From JANRKB01 sp033763695 (lineage in GTDB: Bacteria > Planctomycetota > Phycisphaerae > Phycisphaerales > UBA1924): 64,000 nucleotides of DNA. The notes below the pieces were generated by a model. The model worked only from the letters and a program-made list of their open reading frames with translations. It searched no databases and had not been told where the DNA came from. Made by a program: the position numbers and the translations under genes. The stretch spans positions 62,001 to 126,000 of the forward strand of contig JANRKB010000037.1 in the NCBI GenBank assembly GCA_033763695.1, in the 5' to 3' direction. Below, piece after piece: positions 20,290 to 29,653 of the stretch (position 1 is its first letter; every line of letters begins with the position of its first letter).

Positions 20290-21426
20290 TCAGCACCCGC
20301 TCTCAAACGCGCTGACGAAGGCGTCGAAGTCTTCAAACGTGAGGAAGCCGTCGTGATTGAAATCGCTGGTGGCGTCGCCGCCCTCGAACGCGCTGACGAA
20401 CGCATCGAAGTCGTCGAAGGTGATGAATCCGTTGCCGTCAAAGTCGGACGGGCAGATGCTCAGCGCCGCGTTGGTGCTGGTGACGCTGCCGCAGTTGTTG
20501 GAAACCACGCAGCGATAGCCATCACCGGCATCGTCGAAGAACGCATTGGTGATCGTCAGTTCGGCCGAGTGTGCGCCGCTGAGAACTGCGCCGGTGCTCG
20601 TCGGGCCATCGCTGAGCGCTTCGCCGTAGCGATACCAGCGATAGCCGGTCGCGCCCGCGGCACGCACGCGGAACGTGCCGCTGGTCGGTCCGCCGATCGT
20701 CACGTTGCGCGGCATGGCGATGATCGTCGGCGCACCCTCGACCGTGACGCTGATCGTGGCGTTGACCCAGTCTTCAGCCGGGTCGCCGCCGTTGGTCACC
20801 CGCAGACGAAGCTTGTCGCCAGCGTTGATCGGATACGGCATGCCGATCTGCAGATCGCTCGAGCCAAGGTCGATTGCCGGGGCCAGCGACAGGATCGATC
20901 GATCCGTGAAGACCGTGGTGTTGACGCCGCCGCTGTTGACGATAGACGCGCCGATGATGGCATTAGGCGACGCCCAGCCGAGCAGCTCGCCCCGCACACG
21001 CACGCTCGTCATCGTCAATGACGCCTGAGGCACCAAGAACACCTCGCTCGAGATATCCGAGTACCCGGGATGACACATCAGTCCCTCGAACGACGGCGTG
21101 CGCCGATAGAAGGGAATCTGGTTGCGCGACGCGTTGGGGCTGTAGATCGGCCCGACCAGCGGCACGCTGAATGGCTGCGTCGGGTCGCCCCACGCACCGA
21201 AGTTCGCGATGAGCACGCCGCTGAGCGGGGTCGGCGCTGAAAGTGCGTTGGTGCTCCGCATGAATCGCCAGCCGTTGCCGGGCAGCGGTTGCTCGCCGAC
21301 GACTGGCTGTCCGATCGCTTCGAACGCGCTGACCAGATCCATCTGGTACGAGCACTGGGCGGCAGCCGCTTGAGCAAGCGAGCACGCAGCGATCGTCACA
21401 AGCAGTTTTGCGGACATCCCACGCAT
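20290..21426 (-). CDS. Secreted protein with Ig-like domain and Cys-terminal dockerin
   Basis: 378 residues from MRGMSAKLLVTIAACS, with GGAGG six bases upstream; the long in-frame 5' extension has no signal and was dropped. The signal peptide ends at AQAAAAQ. The N-terminal 200 residues form a beta-rich domain I cannot name (GLMCHPGYSDISSEVFLVP). An Ig-like fold (about 245-325) has FRVRAAGATGYRWYRYGE and DAGDGYRCVVSNNCGSV. The dockerin units are DFDGNGFITFDDFDAFVSAF and DFNHDGFLTFEDFDAFVSAF, ending SGC. It has the same domain logic as the HAF protein downstream, suggesting module exchange. Confidence 0.78.
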   Translation of the reverse strand: MRGMSAKLLVTIAACSLAQAAAAQCSYQMDLVSAFEAIGQPVVGEQPLPGNGWRFMRSTNALSAPTPLSGVLIANFGAWGDPTQPFSVPLVGPIYSPNASRNQIPFYRRTPSFEGLMCHPGYSDISSEVFLVPQASLTMTSVRVRGELLGWASPNAIIGASIVNSGGVNTTVFTDRSILSLAPAIDLGSSDLQIGMPYPINAGDKLRLRVTNGGDPAEDWVNATISVTVEGAPTIIAMPRNVTIGGPTSGTFRVRAAGATGYRWYRYGEALSDGPTSTGAVLSGAHSAELTITNAFFDDAGDGYRCVVSNNCGSVTSTNAALSICPSDFDGNGFITFDDFDAFVSAFEGGDATSDFNHDGFLTFEDFDAFVSAFESGC

Positions 21427-21457
21427 CGCACACCTCCGGGGCACGGACCTTGTTCTC

Positions 21458-21485
21458 ATGCTACAGCCCCGGGGGAAAGACACAA
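21458..21485 (-). promoter_or_regulatory. Candidate promoter of the 378-residue dockerin gene
   Basis: Minus strand TTGTGT (21485-21480), 16 bases, TAGCAT (21463-21458), about 25 bases upstream of the Shine-Dalgarno. Confidence 0.45.
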
Positions 21486-21511
21486 AGCACAATCCGATGC
21501 GCACGCGGACC

Positions 21512-21542
21512 AAAAAAAGCCCCGGGGCGGCGTGCCTGGGGC
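21512..21542 (-). terminator. Terminator after the 87-residue dockerin mini-gene
   Basis: Minus strand GCCCC ... GGGGC (5-bp stem, large GC-rich loop) followed by seven T. It starts 33 bases past the stop of the mini-gene and precedes the promoter of the next gene, separating the two units. Confidence 0.6.
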
Positions 21543-21574
21543 GAGGACGAACGGATTCAGCAGCCGAAGCCGCG

Positions 21575-21838
21575 TTAGCAATACGACTCGAACGCCGCCA
21601 CGAAATCATCAAAGTCGGTGAAGTCGAGGAAGGTGTCGTTGTTGAGGATGGCCGGGCAGTTGGCTGCATCCTGCTCAAGCCCCAAGCGGTTGCCTGCCTC
21701 GAGGTCGCCTTCGAAAAAGGCCTGCGTCGTGGGCGCGGCGGCGAGTACGGACTGTGGCGCAACAAGCACGCACGCAACGGGCAATGAGGTGCCAGCCGCG
21801 ACAACAAGACGGCATAACAACGACGCACGATTATTCAT
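21575..21838 (-). CDS. Mini secreted protein carrying half a Cys-terminal dockerin
   Basis: 87 residues from MNNRASLLCRLVVAAGTSL, with GGGAG upstream. A plausible signal peptide (about 10-35, ending VLAAAP) is followed by only 23 residues of linker (TTQAFFEGDLEAGNRLGLEQ), then CPAILNNDTFLDFTDFDDF and VAAFESYC. All intact relatives have two EF-like units and read CPADFN at the start. This one has a single unit, with IL in place of the Asp-Phe, and both bracketing cysteines retained. Either a deletion product between the two repeats or a decayed gene. It still has its own terminator. Confidence 0.6.
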   Translation of the reverse strand: MNNRASLLCRLVVAAGTSLPVACVLVAPQSVLAAAPTTQAFFEGDLEAGNRLGLEQDAANCPAILNNDTFLDFTDFDDFVAAFESYC

Positions 21839-22075
21839 GATCCGCTCCCGATCCTGCCGCAGCGCGATGCCTCTCACGAGAAGGCGCCCACGCGCGCCGC
21901 GTGTGTTGATTCCGCCAACGTACACATTCCCGCGTGCGACGCAAGCGGATCCGGACGTGATCTTCTAGAAAACTGTCCCGCGCGACATCCGAACGTCACG
22001 ATTGGTGCAGAGTGCTGCGCCATCGCGCAGTTCGCCATCGCGGGACATTCGTTCTCCGACCAGAACGGCGTGCGA

Positions 22076-23464
22076 TCAGCAGCCCGCGACGAACGCTTCG
22101 ACGAACGCATCGAAATCCTCGAACGTGAGGAAGCCGTCGCCGTTGAAGTCCGACTGCGCTTCCCCTGCTTCGAACGCAGAGACGAAGTCATCAAAGTCGG
22201 CGAAGCTGAGGAAGCCGTCGCAGTTGTAGTCGGCGCGGCACATCGCGAGGCGCGTCGGCTGCCCCACTGCCACGCCGCAGTTGCCCGTAACGATGACGCG
22301 ATACAACGTCGCGTCGGAGTAGTTGATGTCGCTGAGCGTGAGCGTTGGCGTGGTCGCACCGGAGACGACGGCGACGAAGGGCGGCTCTCCAGGTCCGTTC
22401 TGAAGTGTGCGCCATGTCCCAGTTGACTCGACGTACGCCTGCCACGCGTAGGTGTAATCGCCGATTCCGGCGCCGGCCGCGTTGATCATGGAAAGCGAGA
22501 TCTCGGTGAGCGGGCATGCCTGGCGTGCAGCGGGGCCGCTGAGCACCACCGGCGGCTCGGCCGCAAAGATGAGTTTGTCGATGTTTGCGCCGACATTGAA
22601 CGACCCGTTGGCCACTGCAGCACCGCCTGCGCCAAACGTGAAGCGGCTGACGGTGCCGTCACCATTGCCGCCGACGAAGAGTTCGCCCCACGGCGCGATC
22701 GCGACGCTGACCGTGCGATTCTGGGCGTTGCCGGTGATGGTGCCGTTGGCGATGGCATTGCCCGCCGCGTCAAATGTGAAGCGCGAGACGGAGTTGCCGT
22801 CGTAGTTGGCGACGAAGAGTTCGCCACTGGGCGAGACGCACATGCCGTGCGGGTTGCTGATGGCATTGCCGGTGATATCAGAGCGGAAGGTGAGCGTGCC
22901 GTCGGCGTTGATGGTGAAGCGGCGGATGCGATTGCTACCACAGCACATGCTGACGAAGAGCTCGCGGAGTTGCGGATGCACGACGATGCCGCGGCCATCG
23001 GTGTTGATGATGGGGTCGTTACCGATGTCGCTGAACGTGCCGTCGGCATTGAACTTGGCGCGGCGGATGGCGTTGGCGTATTCATTGACCATGTAGACGT
23101 GATCGCCGAGGACGATGAGGTCGTGCGGGTTGAAGAAGTTGGTGGTGAGCGTGCCGCGGACATCGCCGATGGAGCCGCAAGTCGGCGCATTGATGTTCAT
23201 CATGCCGCCGCCGGCACAGGCGGTACACGGTCCGCGATCGCCGACGACGAGGTCGCCGTTGAGTCGCGTGGCAAGGCCGAAGGGCCGCAGCAAGCCGGGC
23301 TTGGTTGTTGAAGACAGGAATGCCGGCGTGCCCGAGGCGTTGACGTCGTAGCGGAGCAGCGTGCCCGATTCAGTGGTGATCGTCATGACATCGGCGATCG
23401 CGCTCCCGGCGAGCGCGACGACCCCGAGCGAGACAGCAGCACAGGCAATCGTGAAACGCATCAT
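22076..23464 (-). CDS. Secreted NHL/lactonase-like beta-propeller with Cys-terminal dockerin
   Basis: 462 residues; starts MMRFTIACAAVSLG with GAGG upstream, signal peptide to AGSAIAD. Repeated blades include NPHDLIVLGDHVYMVNEYAN, NPHGMCVSPSGELFVANYDG and SVAIAPWGELFVGGNGDG, each followed by a RFTF/RFTI strand and ADGTL turns, typical of six-bladed NHL/SMP-30-like propellers. An Ig-like segment (about 325-405, DYTYAWQAYVESTGTW) follows. Dockerin units: DYNCDGFLSFADFDDFVSAF and DFNGDGFLTFEDFDAFVEAF, end AGC. It lies 61 bases downstream of the giant Gly-rich gene on the same strand, so probably cotranscribed. Confidence 0.8.
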   Translation of the reverse strand: MMRFTIACAAVSLGVVALAGSAIADVMTITTESGTLLRYDVNASGTPAFLSSTTKPGLLRPFGLATRLNGDLVVGDRGPCTACAGGGMMNINAPTCGSIGDVRGTLTTNFFNPHDLIVLGDHVYMVNEYANAIRRAKFNADGTFSDIGNDPIINTDGRGIVVHPQLRELFVSMCCGSNRIRRFTINADGTLTFRSDITGNAISNPHGMCVSPSGELFVANYDGNSVSRFTFDAAGNAIANGTITGNAQNRTVSVAIAPWGELFVGGNGDGTVSRFTFGAGGAAVANGSFNVGANIDKLIFAAEPPVVLSGPAARQACPLTEISLSMINAAGAGIGDYTYAWQAYVESTGTWRTLQNGPGEPPFVAVVSGATTPTLTLSDINYSDATLYRVIVTGNCGVAVGQPTRLAMCRADYNCDGFLSFADFDDFVSAFEAGEAQSDFNGDGFLTFEDFDAFVEAFVAGC

Positions 23465-23525
23465 GATTTGGTCCTCGGGCGAGCGGGCACGAACGCCCGC
23501 CCGCCAACAGAATCAGCGTCCGCCC

Positions 23526-26500
23526 TCAGCACCCAGCTTCGAACGTCAGCACAAAGGTGTCGAAATCCTCAAACGTCAGGAAGCCGTCGCCGTTGAAGTC
23601 CGAGCCCGCTTCGCCGGCTTCGAACGCGGCGACGAACGCGTCGAAGTCTTCGAAGGTCAGGAAGCCATCGCCGTTGAAGTCGGCGGGAGTGTTGACGGTG
23701 AGCAACGCGCTTTGGCTGGGGAAACTGCCGCAGGAATCGGTCGCGAGGCAGTCGTATTCGCCGCTGTCGGCGCAGATGGAGTCGTCGATGCGAAGCGTGC
23801 GGGAGTTGACGCCGGTGTAGCGACCGCCGCCCTCGCCTTCGACGAGGTTGGTCGGTGCGCCCGAGAGATTCTTGCGTCGCCACTGATAGGACACGCCGCC
23901 GTTGGAAGAGGACGCGTTCACCTGGAGCGTGATGTCCTGGCCGACAACCGTTGTGATGGTGGGCGGCTGCTGCGAGAAGGTGATGCTGGAGGAACCGAAG
24001 AGCAGCGAGCCGTTCTGAGCGGCGTTGCTTCCACCGCTGCCCTTGGCGACGGAGAAGTTGCCGACGGGGATCTGCTGATCGCAGGAATAGATGGCGATAC
24101 GTCCGCCGCCGCCTGGACCCCAACCGTTCGCGTTTCCGCCGTTGGCGGCGACGGTGCCCGCACCGGTGAGCGAGCCTGCGGTGATCCAGACGCTGCCGCC
24201 GGAGCCAGAGCCGGATGAGTTGGGTGCGGGAGTGCCGCTGGCGGTGATGGAGCCGTCGAAGGCGAATGTGCCCGAAACGGTGATGCGTGCCGCGCCACCG
24301 CCGCTGCCAGCAGTGTTGCCGACGAACGACCCGCCGCCGGAGCCGAGACGCGTGGGCTTGGAGGGGTCGCCGTAGATCGGACCACCAGCGAACGGACCGG
24401 CGAATCCACCGATGCCGCCGTGGCCTGCGCCTGCAGCACCGATCCCGCCGTTGGTGCTGGGCGTGCCGGCACCCGGACCCTGATTGGTCGGATAGCCGCG
24501 GCCGGTCAGAGGCATCGCGAATGACGCGTCGGTCGTGAGGTTGCCGGTCACGTTGAACTGCACGCCGTCGACGTCACCTGGCGTGTGGATGAATCCAACG
24601 CCGTTGCGCATGAAGACGTTGCCGGTGAAGGTGAAGGGATCGGCGAGCGTGGTCAGACCGAGCGCGCCCCCGCCGTTGTCAAAGATCAGTTCGACCGTCT
24701 GGCCTGGACGCTTGTAGTGGATGGTGCCCGCGCCAGCGCGACCGATCGTGCCGTTTCCGCCGTAGGCGCGGACGATGCCGCCGAAGCCAACGGGCGCATC
24801 GATGGCGATGCGCCCACCGCCGCCCGAGCCCCAGAAGGTGCTGCCGCCGCTCGCTGAGATGATGCCCGAGCCGAGCAGCGAAGGCGTGGTGATCCAGACG
24901 CTGCCGCCGGAGCCGGAACCCGCGGAGTTGGAGGGGGCCGCGCCGTCGGCGAGAATCTGGCCGTCGTTGGTCAAGCTGCCTGAAACCTGCAGACGAACGA
25001 CACCGCCGCCGCTGCCTGCGGTATTGCCGACGAAGTTGCCGCCGCCAGAGCCCATCGCCACCGGCTGCGAATATGAGCCGTAGAGCAAACCGCCGAGGAA
25101 CGGGCTGCTGGTGGTGCCAGAGCCGCCGTGGCCGCCGCCCGCGCCACCGATGCCGCCGTTGGTGCTCTTGGTTCCGGCACCGGGGCCTTGGTCAGACCCA
25201 AAGCCGCGCCCGACCTGATCGATCAGGCTGGTTGAATCGATGGAGAGATTGCCGGCGATGTTGAGGTTGACGCCGGTTGCGTCACCGAGCGTGCCGGAGA
25301 TGCGCACGCCGTTGCGAATGACGACGTTGCCCGTGAACGCAAAGGGAGCCGTGAAGATGGTGCGGCTGAGTGCGCCGTTGTTGTTGTCGAGGAGCAGTTG
25401 CGCGGGCTGCACGCCGGTCTTCGTGTAGACCGTGCCTTCGCCGGCGCGGCCTTCACCACCCGAACCGCCGAAGGCAGTAGGCGTGTTCGTGAGCGACGAA
25501 GTGGTGGAAGTGATGGAGATGCGTCCGCCGCCGCCAGCGCCCCATGTGCTCGCGCTGCCGTTCGCGCCGTTGGCCGTGATTGTGCCCGAGCCGGTGATGC
25601 CGCCGGTGGTGATCCAAATGCTTCCGCCGGAGCCAGCACCCGAGGAGTTGTTCGGGGTGGTGCCGCCGGAGGCGATCACGCCGTTGTTGGTGAGCGTGCC
25701 GCCGACGGCGAGGCGAATCGCGCCGCCGCCCGCGCCGGCGACGAAGCCGATGTACGACCCGCCGCCGGAGCCGAGATCGGTGGGCTGGTAGAGCGAGCCG
25801 TAGGGCGTGCCGCCGGGAAAGACCCGCGCCGATGCGCCGTATCCCCCGTAGGCGCCGCCCGCGCCACCGATCCCGCCGTTGGTGCTGGTGCCGCCAGCAC
25901 CAGGGCCTTGAGTGCTCTGATAGCCGCGGCCTGTGACGTTGATCGATCCGGTCGGATCAACCAGAAGATTGCCAGTGACGGTGAGCGCCAAACCAGCCGT
26001 GTTGGCCTCGGTATGCGAGAGCACTCCGCCGCCAGTGACAAGCACGCTGCCTGTGGTCAGCGGCGCGTCGAGAACGAGTTCGCAGTCGTTGGAAACAGTC
26101 AGCGAACGAACGGACGTCACCGCGGCGGGGATCGTCGAGCGTGCGCCAGGGCCGGAGTTGGCCATCGTCACATCGCCAAGTGATTGCGATGCGGCCTTGG
26201 TGTAGATGCTTCCGGCTGCCGCACGCGTGTTGCCGGGCGCGCCGTACGCCTGGATCGAACCAGCGAAGGTGTTGGTGGTGTATTGGATGGCGATACGTCC
26301 GCCGCCGCCGGCGCCCCACGTGCTGCCCGCGCTCGGCCCGCCGTTGGCGAGCACGCTGCCGCCGCCGGTGAGTGTGGATGCCGAGAGCCAGACCGAACCA
26401 CCCGAGCCAGCACCCGAGGCGTTGGAGCCGCCGACGCCGGAGGCGTTGATTGAGCCGCTGTTGGTGAGCGTGCCGCCGACGGTGAGACGGATCGCGCCGC

Positions 26501-27080
26501 CGCCCGCACCCGCGCCAAAGCCGATGTACGACCCGCCACCTGAGCCAAAGTCGGTCGGGGCCGTGAGTGAGCCGTAGGGGATGCCGCCAGCGAAGGGGCC
26601 CGCAGCAGAGCCAGCACCGCCATAGCCGCCGCCAGCGCCGCCGATACCGCCGTTGGTGCTGGTGGTGCCAGCGCCGGGGCCTTGCGTGCCGCTGAACCCG
26701 CGGCCCGCGACGTTCACCGAACTGCCGGAGTCGATCTGAAGATCGCCGGTGGTCGTAAGCGCGAGTCCATAGACGATGTCGGTGCCCGCACCGCCGGAGT
26801 AGTCATTGCTCAGCGTGGCGCCGTGCGTGAGCGTCGCGCTGTTCGCGAGCACGAGAGACTTGATGGTGTGCCGACCGTTCACCGTGAGCGTGGTGCCCTG
26901 CACGGTAATGTCGGCATCGGCGAGCGGAATCGGCGCACCACCGGCCGTCGGCGTGATGGTCGTCGCGCCGGGGTTGAGCGTCTGCGGCGCGGTGATCAGG
27001 ACAGGCGCGGCGATGGCTTGGCCAGCAACGAGTAAGAGCGCCGACGCCGACAGCACGGTCATTGCAGATGGCAGTTTCAT
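23526..27080 (-). CDS. Giant secreted Gly-rich repeat protein with Ig-like domain and Cys-terminal dockerin
   Basis: 1184 residues, signal peptide to AGQAIAAP. Four repeats of about 245-260 residues follow, the first two anchored at GRGF/GRGY near residues 126 and 384. Each contains TQGPGAGT-STNGGIGGAG, GSGGGSYIG, GAGGGAIRLTVGGTLTN, GSGGSVWI and WGAGGGGRIAI, alternating Gly runs with short strands. This suggests a beta-solenoid or adhesin-like surface protein. An Ig-like domain (GGVSYQWRRKNLSG ... SGEYDCLATDSCG) and two DFNGDGFLTFEDFD units ending AGC close it. Function unknown; structural or adhesive role inferred. Confidence 0.8.
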   Translation of the reverse strand: MKLPSAMTVLSASALLLVAGQAIAAPVLITAPQTLNPGATTITPTAGGAPIPLADADITVQGTTLTVNGRHTIKSLVLANSATLTHGATLSNDYSGGAGTDIVYGLALTTTGDLQIDSGSSVNVAGRGFSGTQGPGAGTTSTNGGIGGAGGGYGGAGSAAGPFAGGIPYGSLTAPTDFGSGGGSYIGFGAGAGGGAIRLTVGGTLTNSGSINASGVGGSNASGAGSGGSVWLSASTLTGGGSVLANGGPSAGSTWGAGGGGRIAIQYTTNTFAGSIQAYGAPGNTRAAAGSIYTKAASQSLGDVTMANSGPGARSTIPAAVTSVRSLTVSNDCELVLDAPLTTGSVLVTGGGVLSHTEANTAGLALTVTGNLLVDPTGSINVTGRGYQSTQGPGAGGTSTNGGIGGAGGAYGGYGASARVFPGGTPYGSLYQPTDLGSGGGSYIGFVAGAGGGAIRLAVGGTLTNNGVIASGGTTPNNSSGAGSGGSIWITTGGITGSGTITANGANGSASTWGAGGGGRISITSTTSSLTNTPTAFGGSGGEGRAGEGTVYTKTGVQPAQLLLDNNNGALSRTIFTAPFAFTGNVVIRNGVRISGTLGDATGVNLNIAGNLSIDSTSLIDQVGRGFGSDQGPGAGTKSTNGGIGGAGGGHGGSGTTSSPFLGGLLYGSYSQPVAMGSGGGNFVGNTAGSGGGVVRLQVSGSLTNDGQILADGAAPSNSAGSGSGGSVWITTPSLLGSGIISASGGSTFWGSGGGGRIAIDAPVGFGGIVRAYGGNGTIGRAGAGTIHYKRPGQTVELIFDNGGGALGLTTLADPFTFTGNVFMRNGVGFIHTPGDVDGVQFNVTGNLTTDASFAMPLTGRGYPTNQGPGAGTPSTNGGIGAAGAGHGGIGGFAGPFAGGPIYGDPSKPTRLGSGGGSFVGNTAGSGGGAARITVSGTFAFDGSITASGTPAPNSSGSGSGGSVWITAGSLTGAGTVAANGGNANGWGPGGGGRIAIYSCDQQIPVGNFSVAKGSGGSNAAQNGSLLFGSSSITFSQQPPTITTVVGQDITLQVNASSSNGGVSYQWRRKNLSGAPTNLVEGEGGGRYTGVNSRTLRIDDSICADSGEYDCLATDSCGSFPSQSALLTVNTPADFNGDGFLTFEDFDAFVAAFEAGEAGSDFNGDGFLTFEDFDTFVLTFEAGC

Positions 27081-27148
27081 TGTTCACCCTCCGAGACCGA
27101 AACTTGCCTGCGGCGCATCGCGCATGCGAAACGCCGCCGCCAAGTGCA

Positions 27149-27177
27149 GACTAAGGCGAATCCCGCAGGGAACGCAA
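27149..27177 (-). promoter_or_regulatory. Candidate promoter of the Gly-rich repeat gene
   Basis: Minus strand TTGCGT (27177-27172), 17 bases, TTAGTC (27154-27149), about 70 bases upstream of the ATG. Would also drive the NHL gene. Confidence 0.4.
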
Positions 27178-27294
27178 TGGAAATCTGGCAGATGGCACGA
27201 TTGGCCAAAGGGCGATCGCCCGTGGTTTCCCACAGGCTTGGAGACGCGATCGCAAGAAGCTGATATCAGCGCGACACGTCGCGGCCGCAAACAA

Positions 27295-27699
27295 TCAGCA
27301 GCCGGATTCAAACGCCGCGACGAACGCGTCGAAGTCTTCGAAGGTCAGGAAGCCATCGAGGTTGAAGTCGGCGTTGGGCGCGCCTGATTCGAACGCACCG
27401 ACGAACGCGTCGAAGTCCTCGAAGGTGAGGAAGCCGTCGGCGTTGAAGTCGGCGGGGCAGGCATTACCAAAGACCCAGAAGCCGCTGTTGACGGCATAGC
27501 CGCCGCCGGACATCTGACCCGCGCCGACGCTGCTGGCCGCCGCCTGGCCGATGGTGCCCGCGACCGCGTACGCGCCGCCGGTGCTGGGCACGGTGTTGCC
27601 ACCGCCGCCGATGACCGACCATGTGATCGAATACTGCGCGTGGGCAGCAGAAGCCGAGGCAGCGAGCACAGCCAGCAACGCGACAGGGCGGATCCGCAT
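27295..27699 (-). CDS. Short secreted protein with Cys-terminal dockerin
   Basis: 134 residues from MRIRPVALLAVLAASASAAHAQ, chosen over the ATG seven codons upstream because GGAGG lies eight bases before it. After the signal peptide comes a domain of about 50 residues (YSITWSVIGGGGNTV, TGGAYAVAGTIGQ, GGGYAVNSGFWVFGN). This pattern of a Gly-rich strand pair is seen in many planctomycete secreted proteins, just before the anchoring module. The dockerin units DFNADGFLTFEDFDAFVGAF and DFNLDGFLTFEDFDAFVAAF end SGC. It is the smallest intact member of the family here. No catalytic motif is visible. Confidence 0.78.
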   Translation of the reverse strand: MRIRPVALLAVLAASASAAHAQYSITWSVIGGGGNTVPSTGGAYAVAGTIGQAAASSVGAGQMSGGGYAVNSGFWVFGNACPADFNADGFLTFEDFDAFVGAFESGAPNADFNLDGFLTFEDFDAFVAAFESGC

Positions 27700-27908
27700 C
27701 GAAAAGTCCTCCAAGGTCATCAGAGGCTATCAGAAGCCGGGACCAAAATCGACGCGATCTGCACCAAATATCTTGCGACCGAGGGGGCTCGGGCCGCGAC
27801 TGGAGCGGCGTCGATGGTGGCGTGCGTGCATTTGGCTTGCCCGCGTTTGGGTGTCCTCCCGGCGTCCACCTATAGTCCCGCCCTTCCCATTGAAAGGACT
27901 TCTCCGCC

Positions 27909-29480
27909 ATGGCTGAACGGCATTTCGACGTCTTGGTGATCGGTGGCGGCCCCGCGGGCTATGTCGGGGCCATCCGGGCCGCACAACTGGGCTACAAAGT
28001 CGCCTGCATCGAGCGCGACAAACTCGGCGGCGTGTGCCTCAACTGGGGCTGCATCCCCACCAAGGCCCTGCTCGCCAACGCCGAGCTGTATGAAAAGGTG
28101 CACCATCAGGCCGCCGACTGGGGCCTGAAGGTCAACGGCACGATCGAGGTCGACTGGGCCAAGACGATCGGCCGCAGCCGCGATGTGGCCAAGAAGCTCA
28201 ACAACGGCATCGGGTTCCTGTTCAAGAAAAACAAGATCGAGCACATCGTGGGCAACGCCAAGATCGTGGCGGCCCGCAAGGGTGCGGCCCCCTGCCGCGT
28301 CGAGGTGTACGACTGCAAGGTGCAGGACGAACTGACACACGCGCCGTGCGACAACACGTCCAAGACGCCGCGCGAGACGATCACCGCGACGCACGTGATC
28401 GTCGCGACTGGTTCGGTGGCCCGCGAGTTGCCGTTCGCGAAGTTCGACGGCGACAAGATCATGGGCGCCCGCGAGGCGATGAACACCAAGACCATGCCCA
28501 AGAGCCTCATCGTCATCGGTGCTGGCGCGATCGGCATGGAGTTCGCGTACTTCTATCACACGTTCGGCGCGAAGGTCACGGTGATCGAGATGCTGCCGCG
28601 CATCCTGCCGGTGGAGGACGACGACATCTCCGCCGCGCTGGAGAAGATGTACAAGAAGTCGGGCATGGAGATCCGCACGAGCACGACGACTGTCTCGGTC
28701 GACAAGACCGCCGCCGGTGTGAAGGTCACTGTTGCCCCGTGGGTCGTTGGCCCCGACGGCAAGGGCAAGGCGGATGACAGCAAGAAGGAAACGCTCGAAG
28801 CCGACAAGGTGCTGCTCGCCGTCGGCGTCAAGGGTCGCTACGACGGCCTGTTCGATGCGTCGCTTGGTCTTGAGACGGTCAAGGACCACATCAAGACCGA
28901 CTACGACCCGGCGAAGCTCGAACAGCAGAACATCGACTACAAGACCAATCTGCCGGGCGTGTACGCCGTCGGCGATGTCATCGGTCCGCCATGGCTTGCC
29001 CACGTCGCGAGCGAAGAGGCGATCCTGTGCGTCGAACGGATCGCATGGCGCGACAAGAAACTGCCGCACGGCAACCATGAGCCGATCGGCATCGACTACG
29101 GCACGATTCCCGGCTGCACCTACTGCCACCCGCAGGTCGCCAGCGTCGGTTACACCGAGCGTGCGCTGAAGGCGATGGGCAAGGTCGCGGGCAAGGACTA
29201 TCAGGCCGGCTCGTACAGCCTGCAGTCGCACGGCAAGGCGATCGCCAGCATGCAGAACATGGGCGTCGTGAAGATCATCCGCGGCCTGCCGCGCGGCGAG
29301 ATCCTCGGCGCGCACATCCTCGGCGATCAGGCGACGGAACTGATCGGCGAACTGGGCCTGGCCCGCCGCCTCGAAGCGACGAGCGAAGAGCTCATCGTGA
29401 CGATGCACGCGCACCCGACAATGCACGAAGCGGTGCACGAGGCCGCGCTGGCGAGCGAAGGCCGCGTGATCCACGCGTAA
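27909..29480 (+). CDS. lpdA: Dihydrolipoyl dehydrogenase (E3)
   Basis: 523 residues from MAERHFDVLVIGGGPAGY, with AAAGGA before the ATG. FAD Rossmann motif GGGPAGY, redox disulfide CLNWGCIPTK (Cys43/48), NAD motif IGAGAIGMEFAYF, second FAD motif GVYAVGDVIG and the C-terminal HAHPTMHEAVHEA dimer/active-site His-Glu all fit. It reoxidises lipoyl groups of 2-oxoacid dehydrogenases. It is about 45 residues longer than usual. The extra length sits before the conserved TATHVIVATGS (segment with CRVEVYDCKVQDE and several Cys) and in the 240-275 region. It stands alone, far from the E2 gene at 52.5 kb, and ends at a strong terminator. Confidence 0.93.
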   Translation: MAERHFDVLVIGGGPAGYVGAIRAAQLGYKVACIERDKLGGVCLNWGCIPTKALLANAELYEKVHHQAADWGLKVNGTIEVDWAKTIGRSRDVAKKLNNGIGFLFKKNKIEHIVGNAKIVAARKGAAPCRVEVYDCKVQDELTHAPCDNTSKTPRETITATHVIVATGSVARELPFAKFDGDKIMGAREAMNTKTMPKSLIVIGAGAIGMEFAYFYHTFGAKVTVIEMLPRILPVEDDDISAALEKMYKKSGMEIRTSTTTVSVDKTAAGVKVTVAPWVVGPDGKGKADDSKKETLEADKVLLAVGVKGRYDGLFDASLGLETVKDHIKTDYDPAKLEQQNIDYKTNLPGVYAVGDVIGPPWLAHVASEEAILCVERIAWRDKKLPHGNHEPIGIDYGTIPGCTYCHPQVASVGYTERALKAMGKVAGKDYQAGSYSLQSHGKAIASMQNMGVVKIIRGLPRGEILGAHILGDQATELIGELGLARRLEATSEELIVTMHAHPTMHEAVHEAALASEGRVIHA

Positions 29481-29504
29481 AGCAGCGCAGGTTCATTGCA
29501 GATC

Positions 29505-29546
29505 ACACGCCCAACCGTCGAGCCGACCGTTGGGCGTGTTTCTTTT
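29505..29546 (+). terminator. Strong rho-independent terminator of lpdA
   Basis: 11-bp perfect stem ACACGCCCAAC / GTTGGGCGTGT (29505-29515 and 29529-29539), 13-base loop, followed by TTCTTTTT. It begins 25 bases past the stop codon. Confidence 0.85.
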
Positions 29547-29653
29547 TGCCCGCAAAGCTCGCGATCGCGGCCCGCGGTCGCCCGGTCGGTGAGGTACATG
29601 CAGGATTTCTGTACCATGATGCGAGGCAGGAACTCATTGAGAAGGAGCCGCGC

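Noticed and set aside
27295..27720. ATG at 27720 as the start of the 134-residue dockerin protein
   Set aside because: The GGAGG sits just before the internal ATG at 27699, and that start gives a cleaner signal peptide.
27870..29474. 534-codon minus-strand frame opposite lpdA
   Set aside because: Antisense shadow of a strongly conserved gene; composition rich in Arg, His, Asp and Val typical of complementary frames.
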